From NCBI GenBank assembly GCA_963920575.1, contig OY986966.1:6329236-6393235 (forward strand): 64,000 nt of DNA. Reading direction: 5' to 3'. The notes beneath the pieces are model-generated. The model saw only the letters and a program-made list of their open reading frames with translations, ran no database searches and was not told the origin of the DNA. This DNA is from Narthecium ossifragum. Taxonomy: Eukaryota; Streptophyta; Magnoliopsida; Dioscoreales; Nartheciaceae. Positions within the stretch are counted from its first letter, which is position 1, and each line of letters opens with the position of its first letter. Shown in pieces: positions 57,771 to 64,000 of this stretch. The position numbers and the translations under genes are program-made.

Positions 57771-60700
57771 AGAGTATCCATCCAATCCATCCGAACGCTG
57801 TGAGAAATTGACCTCCATGTTGGCATCGGAGAATCCATCTCGACACCATGAGAAATCAGACTCCATTTCAGTGTCGGAGATGATGAGAGAGAGCCAGAGA
57901 GCCACCGATGATTACCTTGGCGGGCACATTTTTCATTTGGCACGAAAAAGTTCATTAGCAAGTTATATCGCGCTGGAAGAGAAAGCTATCGAGGGTTCAA
58001 AACTTAAATCGGATCCGCAACCCAATACCCACCTATTGCAACCACCCCCCGCCATACACCCAATCCTCCTAATTTACCCTCAGCATCCTCTACCTCCCAA
58101 CCCGGTCGTCTGAGGATAGTCCTTGACGCGAAACATCTTCTGATGTTTCCTTCGAACGTGAGGGAGTCATCGCCGTGGTTGATCTCCCTCACCACAAATT
58201 GAGCCCTGTAATGCTCGGGTCCGAAAGTCACCTAGAATGCCGGGTCGATGATGATATTGATGGGCATTGTCGTAGCCGAGGATCTCGAGAACCGAGTGTG
58301 ACACCTCCGACGACAGCATCAGATTATACATCCCCATGGTATCATCGGCTCCGATCTCTTGGTCCCAGAAGACCAAGAGCTCCCTGAGAATGTTCATTGG
58401 GGGAAACAATCCATGGTTGTGCCTGCTGGACTTGAAGGTGACTTCGCCCTCAATCACCTCTCTGAGATTGGTTGACCCCGCATCAGGCGTTTCAGTGTTA
58501 TGTAACATGGATGGCCACCTCGATAAACCTTGAGTGGTATATATGTAAGCTCAAAAATTATAGTGGTATATATATATACTAGTGAATGCCCGTGCCTACG
58601 ACACGGATATTTGGGGTTCTTTCAAAAAAATTCAGCATATTCTCCCCTATACCGAGGGCTAAATGAGACAATTTTACAACATTCCTCAAATACAAAAATT
58701 AAATCACAGTATAAAATGGGTGAAATTATCCCCTGGACAAACCTTGTCCCCACAAACCACATAAACACAGACCTTAACCTAAATTAAGTATACAATATTC
58801 CAGATACGTAACATGTCCCAATAGCCAAGCTTTAGACTCATACATTCTGACTCCAAACACTTAGCATTTGCTATCCCAATGTGAATTTTTGAGCTACTTT
58901 AAGCATACAATTAAATACGACATACATGACATGTCCAAAGAATTTAAGACTCAAGTTCTGATTTTAAACCTCAGCAAGTAACATATATAAGACCAACTAT
59001 AAACTATTGTGATATTTGATATCCAACTATGCATTTATAGATAAGCATCATAAGACACCCAAATAGAAGAAAAAAGTACATAGAGAGGAGCGAGAATCTA
59101 CAATCAACTGTGAACAGCCATGAAGATTTAAATCTACAACACCAATCAACTATGGACAAGGCATCAAGGGAAAGGTAATGGCCTCGCCGCACACAGTTGC
59201 CGACCTCGAATGGTGAGATATCTTATGCCTCCAAGTTCATATCGTTGATTCCAATCCAAAACAGGCTCGAGGATAAGCCCCACAATCACTGGTTTAAAAA
59301 TAAATGAGTAAAACTGGAAAAGGAGCAAGCGAAGTGGAAAACATCTAATTAGAATGAGTATTCGAGTGATGTACCTCTCAGCTGCTCGCACAGCAACTCT
59401 ACTCCGCGATGCTGCGAACCTTGTTCGATTGTTGCGTCTCCTTACCATCATGCGATTTTGGAACCAAAAATCAACAAACCAAAAGAAAGAGATGAAATCT
59501 TTCACGTCTCCTTTACGAAATCAAACAATGAATAAACAAATCCAAATAAGGTTTGCTAAGGTAAATCGATTCATTATGTACCTGACCACCTAACATCTTT
59601 CCAATAACTCCCAAAGCCTATTGGGTTTCTTTGTTTTTCTTGTAAAGGTGAAACCTAAACATCATGGAAAAAGACATTAAATACTCAAAAGGAAACAATT
59701 ATGCTCAAATTGCAGCATGGCATAGAGTGCTATTTCCAAAAAGCAATAACAAATAATGAGCATGTATTAACTTCTTTGTCTAATAAACAATGCATCTTTA
59801 CGATGTATTCTTTAAAAACCATCCATGTCTAATAAACAATTACTGCATCATTCCCATCCATGTTTTTTTCTTTAGAAACCCATCCAAGGTAACCTATAGT
59901 CATGGTGTTCTTTAAAAAACCGTCAATGTCTCATAAGCATTGAAACACACGCAGCCAATGTGACATCCACGCAATTTTTTTGGACAGTTCTTTAGCTCAA
60001 TCAAATAGATATCAAAATAATAGCATGGATACAATTTAATTAAAGTTCAAGAAAGAAATAAAACAATCATGTAGTCACATGCACCACCAAATAATGTATT
60101 TCTTTTACTCCTAAATAATCCTTCATCAAGAGGAAACCCATAGCAAGTGTTAATTGCAAAAGACATAGCAAGTGCTAATTCCCATCCTCTAGTCACATGC
60201 ACCACCAAATAAAACAATCCTCTAGTCACATACCACTTCAATGAAGTAGGAAGTCAATTGCAAAAGAAATCTTTGCATGTGTCCAGTTACCCTTTAGCAA
60301 GTGTTAAATTGATTGATTCAGCTAATATGTCATATCAAAGAAAAAAAGCCATGCAAATCAAATTAAGACTTGTAAAAGAAATACAAATTCAGAAACCTGT
60401 AATCCAATAACTAAGTTTCCACTAACACCTTACTTAATTAATAAAAATTCAGAAGGCCGACCAAAAGAATCATAACACCTTACTTAATAGATAAAAAAAG
60501 GAATAGAGCAACTTGTTACCTGTGTGATGCTGACATCCATTCTTGGAATTAGATCATTACCAAAATCCCAGCTTTATGATCAGGATAACATAGCAACTTC
60601 ATTTATGCTTTCCACTAAACAAACATGAACCAAAAAGCTACATTATGATCGAATACTGCTGGATGAAAAAAATAAATCAAGAAGCCAAGAAAGTAGAACC

Positions 60701-61100
60701 CAATTGATAGGAAGATCCTGTCATCTAGAGTTGAAATTAGATCATTACCAGAAATGGAGCTGTAGCGGGAGTAATACTACTTACCTCACGGCGAGGAGGA
60801 GGAAGCGAGCAGAGATTGGAGATCTCTTGGGAGGATGCCGTTCCAAATGAAGATCCAGCCCTCAACTGACCGCCAACACCCTCGATCGCTCTGACGCTGT
60901 CGCCAAAGTCGCGCCTTTGAGTCCCTCGACCGCCTCTTCCAGGTACGCTACTCACTGAATCCGATGACGACACGCTGGAACGCGCGACCGGAGCTGGCGG
61001 AGTGCTATGCAGTGAAGAGAGACAGAGAGGTTGTTTGAGAGAGGGGACGGAGGGAGAAAAGGGAGAAGAGGATCAGGGAGGGGAAGTGGGTTAACCGCAT
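57771..61100. other. Mostly unassigned host sequence
   Basis: ORFs on both strands (for example 58167-58508 minus, 59164-59505 minus, 60737-60973 minus) show no domain I recognise. 60110-60230 has a short internal repeat (CACATGCACCACCAAATAA). Some of the minus-strand ORFs have splice-like ends, so exons of an unknown gene cannot be excluded. Confidence 0.4.
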
Positions 61101-61212
61101 ACTAACCAATGCTTCGGCGTTCGCAGAAGCCTCTCGACGGCGGGTTGGGCATGGCCGACGGCGTGGCCGACAGCGTGGAGCGATGTTGACGGCCTGGGGA
61201 GTGAGAGAGGGC

Positions 61213-61456
61213 GATCTTGACCTGCCACTGTCGGTTGTACACTGTGGAGAGCTCCAGCTTGAGCTCGCTGGCGAGGGACTCCTGGAAGGCGAGGAGGATC
61301 TGGGAGCTGAGGTAGAGGGGGAGGAGGGTGTCGAGGATCTGGACGGGGTCCTGCTCGAACTGGAGGATCGAGGAGAAGGCCGGGGTCGGGGTGTGCATGG
61401 CCTCCCTCTCCACCGTCAGCTTGCCCTCCTTGGTTGTTAGCCGGAACAGCTCGACC
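61213..61456 (-). pseudogene. ATPC: Chloroplast ATP synthase gamma subunit fragment (nuclear ATPC)
   Basis: The minus-strand frame reads VELFRLTTKEGKLTVERE, then FSSILQFEQDPVQILDTLLP, LYLSSQILLAFQESLASEL, and jumps to STVYNRQWQVKI. This is the C-terminal half of the plastid F1 gamma chain, the rotor shaft that couples proton flow to ATP synthesis. The family has AARM(S/T)AM-type sequence between SLASEL and VYNRQ; here about 18-20 residues are missing without loss of frame. Upstream exons and the transit peptide are absent: GC-rich low-complexity repeats begin at about 61457. So this is a non-functional fragment. Confidence 0.8.
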
Positions 61457-61669
61457 CTCGGCGTGGGGAGAGGGTCGATGGCGGGCGACGGGCGTCAGGG
61501 CGCAGGGGCGTAGGGCACGGGGCGCGGGCGCGGGGCACGGGCGCGGGGCATTGGGAGTGGGGCGTTGGGAGTCGGGAGTGAGGTGTGGGCGTTGGGAGTC
61601 GAGAGTGAGCGTGAGGCGTGGGGCGTTGGGAGTCGGGCGTCGCCGGCTGGGGAGAGGAGAGGGGATGGG
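61457..61669. repeat. G-rich low-complexity repeats
   Basis: GGCGTTGGGAGTCGGGAGTG-like and GGGGCGCGGGC-like units of variable length are repeated. Several spurious ORFs arise from them. Confidence 0.7.
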
Positions 61670-63559
61670 TGAGGGGAACAAAGAGGGAGAGCCCAACCGG
61701 GCCGAGCGAGACGCGAACCGAAACCTACCGAAACGCGAAAAACAAAGCTGGCGAGGGTTCCCTCTAACCTATTGGTCTCCCTAACAATTCTCCAAAAGCA
61801 CCCTCAATTAAAAGATATTAATTTAACAACATCGAACCACAGATTTATGAACCCAAAAAGATTTTAATATACATATCCTTGGAGATGGGAAGATCCAAAT
61901 ACAACATTACTCCCGTAGGAGACTAACTAACAAAGGGTTTAAAAGCAGTAAAGATCGCCACCTCTCAAGTCCACCAGGCGCCGCCGCACCGCCGACCAAC
62001 TGCCCGGTAGGGGCCACAGAAGAAGAACTGACGCCTGCACCTGCAAAACGCAGCCCTGGTAGGTGTGAGCACTAAGCTCAGTAGGGTTCTACACTACGTC
62101 ACACATAAGGAAGAGGGAAACACAATAGTGTCGCCCTCAAGTAGGACATGGGTGTATACAGGGGTCCCATAACCCCACCGCGTGTCCCTGAGGCCCAGGA
62201 GCAGCACTCAATAGCAGNNNNNNNNNNNNNNNNNNNNNNNNNNNNNNNNNNNNNNNNNNNNNNNNNNNNNNNNNNNNNNNNNNNNNNNNNNNNNNNNNNN
62301 NNNNNNNNNNNNNNNNNNNNNNNNNNNNNNNNNNNNNNNNNNNNNNNNNNNNNNNNNNNNNNNNNNNNNNNNNNNNNNNNNNNNNNNNNNNNNNNNNNNN
62401 NNNNNNNNNNNNNNNNNCATATCCAAAATCCATAAACATCCAACGGTTGGATTAACAAGAAAACACTAATCAAAACCGCTAATCAAAACTAACTTACCAA
62501 CTCTTGCTGCAACTCAGCCCCTCTGTACGAAAATCATAAAAATTCATAGGAAAATCGGAAAATTATGAAAGCAGTTGGGTTTGAGAGTAGATTCAAAGAT
62601 CTACAACTCTTATGTTCATCACAACCCAAGATAAGGCACGTACCGGTCGGAAACCTCGCCGCAAGCCGGAAGTTCTTCAAGAACAGCAGAAACCGGAAAA
62701 TCCGAGATTAAACATGCATAAATCCAACTAAAATCTCAACCAAAGATCATGAAACTTATATCAGAAATTCTACTAAGCAAGAAAAAGCCAACAACACAAA
62801 GATCAACAAGATTCAACGGCTAGATAAAGAGAAACCCATTAAACAACATCAGTAGGTAGAACACCTACCAAACAGCGCGTTCCTCGTCTGATCCCTCGCA
62901 AACCAGTCACCAACAAGGCTCCAAACCACTTCAAGGATCTTCCTCTCGTCGCCACGGATCCAACAAGCTTTCAAGCTCCTAAAATGGTGGCCAGAGGAGG
63001 GAGAACGGTGAAGAAGTTTCAGCCGGAAACAGAGGAAGAAAGCAGAGCCGCGGGAGGAAGAAGAAAGAAGGAGAAGAGAGGAGGAAGAAGAGGAAGAAGA
63101 GGAAGAAGAGAAGGAAAAAGGGGAAGGGGAAAGCCGGGGGAACCGGGGGAAAGGGGGAGGGGAGGGAAAGTCCTCCCCTTCTGACAAGAGAGAGTGACGG
63201 CTGGCGGCCGTCCTCGCGAAGGAGAAAAAGCCACCGACTCGCTCACGAGTCCGATCGATCGCTTCTAGGAGCGATCGATCGCTCAAGGGCCGTAAGCTGC
63301 CCAAAAGCAAGCCTCCGCGCGCCCGAGCTGGGATCTTCCGATCCCGGGTCCACCTAACCATTCTAATCAAGCACTAACACAAACAAGGTCAGTGTGTGCA
63401 CACGCGGGTGTGAAGCAAACCAACAAAGCGCAATTTACCAAATTACCCTTGCGGTCCAAGAAATAATACGATCCACCGGATCGCGCGCTCGACGCGAAAC
63501 CAACAAACGAGCCACTGGCCCGACCCAGCGACCCAGGAGTAGAGGGATGGGTCCTCACA
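61670..63559 (-). mobile_element. Solo Tekay-type chromovirus LTR, minus strand, with an assembly gap
   Basis: The complement starts TGTGAGGACCCATCCC (63559). Its other end resembles the 57560-57695 LTR end but lacks the expected TGTCGGGCCC tip. The ends can be set so that ATGGG (61665-61669 and 63560-63564) is the target duplication. A longer 14-bp match (ATGGGTGAGGGGAA) flanks it. GATCGATC at 63253 and 63273 (20 bp apart) is present. Confidence 0.75.
62218..62417. other. Assembly gap, 200 N
   Basis: A run of exactly 200 N, likely a placeholder length, inside the solo LTR. Confidence 0.99.
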
Positions 63560-63564
63560 ATGGG

Positions 63565-63698
63565 TGAGGGGAAAGAGAGGGAGAGGGGACGGGGACAGGG
63601 CGTGGGGATGGGTAGAGGGAGAGGGGACGGGGTAGAGGGAGAGGGGGATGGGTAGAGGGAGAGGGGACGGGGGAGAGGGATGGGACGTGAGTCCCATC

Positions 63699-63734
<36 letters not shown>

Positions 63735-63735
63735 A
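63565..63735. repeat. G-rich minisatellite followed by a CT microsatellite
   Basis: GGGTAGAGGGAGAGGGGACG-like units at about 63600-63690, then CT dinucleotides at about 63700-63735. Confidence 0.85.
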
Positions 63736-63763
63736 TGAATTTGAATTTTGAGAGGGTGGAGGG

Positions 63764-64000
63764 TGATAAGACTTGAAAAGTGCACAAATCACCCTTTTAA
63801 CGAGGTCTTGTTAGTCTCCGAACAATGCTATTTTAATAATCTATGATGTGTTTTAGGTATAAGAGCCTTCAATGAAGATTAGATCATGTTTGGTGCTAAA
63901 ACGAACAAATAACGAACCTGCGAAGTCAAAGGAGCAAAGGTGGGCCATGTTTAAAGATTAAATTGTACCTTCTGATGAAGAACCAGATGATGTGCCATAT
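63764..64000 (+). mobile_element. Start of an Athila-type LTR, cut by the window end
   Basis: TGATAAGACTTGAAAAGTGC matches the start of the 38748-40274 LTR (complement). The later part (GAAGAACCAGATGATGTG...) matches about 32815-32840 of the 32633 LTR. No TATA box is reached before the end. Confidence 0.75.

Noticed and set aside
58004..58508. Two minus-strand ORFs that could be gene exons
   Set aside because: No motif I recognise and no clear splice structure linking them; kept as unassigned sequence.
59164..59505. FWFQNRMMVRRRNNRTR, looking like homeodomain helix 3
   Set aside because: Only the WFQNR string matches; the rest of a homeodomain is absent in all frames nearby.
60737..60973. 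Minus-strand ORF MSSSDSVSSVPGRGGRG with a donor-like end
   Set aside because: Might be a first exon, but there is no recognisable domain and no following exon could be linked.
63016..63246. Lys/Arg/Glu-rich and Pro/Leu-rich ORFs
   Set aside because: Low-complexity GGAAGAAG/CTTCTTCC sequence inside the minus-strand solo LTR.
1..64000. tRNA, rRNA, snoRNA or organelle-derived insert
   Set aside because: No tRNA cloverleaf, rRNA motif or organellar gene order was recognised; the chloroplast-related fragments (RPE, ATPC) are nuclear-type genes. A covariance-model scan was not possible here.

Overview
The window is flowering-plant nuclear DNA. It has a GT-AG intron-rich gene, Ty1/copia, Ty3/gypsy (chromovirus, Athila, Tat) and LINE elements, and broken copies of nuclear genes for chloroplast proteins. 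I cannot place the species; a monocot is possible but unproven. No tRNA, rRNA or CRISPR array was seen, and position 62218-62417 is a 200-base gap of N. Element ends were placed by reading TG...CA termini, target-site duplications (TSDs), primer-binding sites, polypurine tracts and protein motifs.

Layout. 1-2467 is the 3' end of a copia element whose LTR sits in a remnant of a chromovirus LTR (2468-2920). 3708-6251 is an apparently intact 10-exon Lambda-class glutathione transferase gene (GSTL copy A), followed by a LINE fragment and a relic GSTL exon. 8.5-12.3 kb holds gene fragments: the first coding part of ribulose-phosphate 3-epimerase and a FAR1-type DNA-binding exon. 12.3-37.6 kb is a decayed Tekay/Del-type chromovirus cut by three insertions: a solo LTR in gag (TSD TGCAC), a 13.7-kb Athila-type element in RNase H (TSD GACCC), and a solo LTR in integrase (TSD GACCC). 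37.85-49.38 kb is a minus-strand copia element carrying two solo LTRs and the 3' end of a Tat-type element with an antisense plant-mobile-domain ORF. 50076-52684 is GSTL copy B. 54.4-57.8 kb is a truncated copia element with a solo chromovirus LTR. 57.8-61.5 kb is mostly unassigned but contains a broken ATP synthase gamma (ATPC) fragment. 61.7-63.6 kb is another solo LTR, and the window ends in the start of an Athila-type LTR.

The two GSTL loci belong to one segmental duplication (about 2468-8530 versus 37105-37849 plus 49385-54480). It includes the chromovirus LTR end, so the duplication is younger than that insertion and older than the copia that split copy B. Both copies keep a cluster of five TGACG/CGTCA boxes just upstream of the ATG.

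The most striking signal is a cis-element. Palindromes of the type GGATCGATCC occur as ordered pairs, dyad to dyad about 20-23 bp, directly upstream of the TATA box in LTRs of both the Athila and Tekay lineages. In the intact Athila LTR all five pairs are spaced exactly 21 bp with unrelated 11-nt spacers. A 15-site array with the same geometry lies inside the Athila element just upstream of its env-like ORF, where it could be an internal promoter. Copia and Tat LTRs here lack the array.
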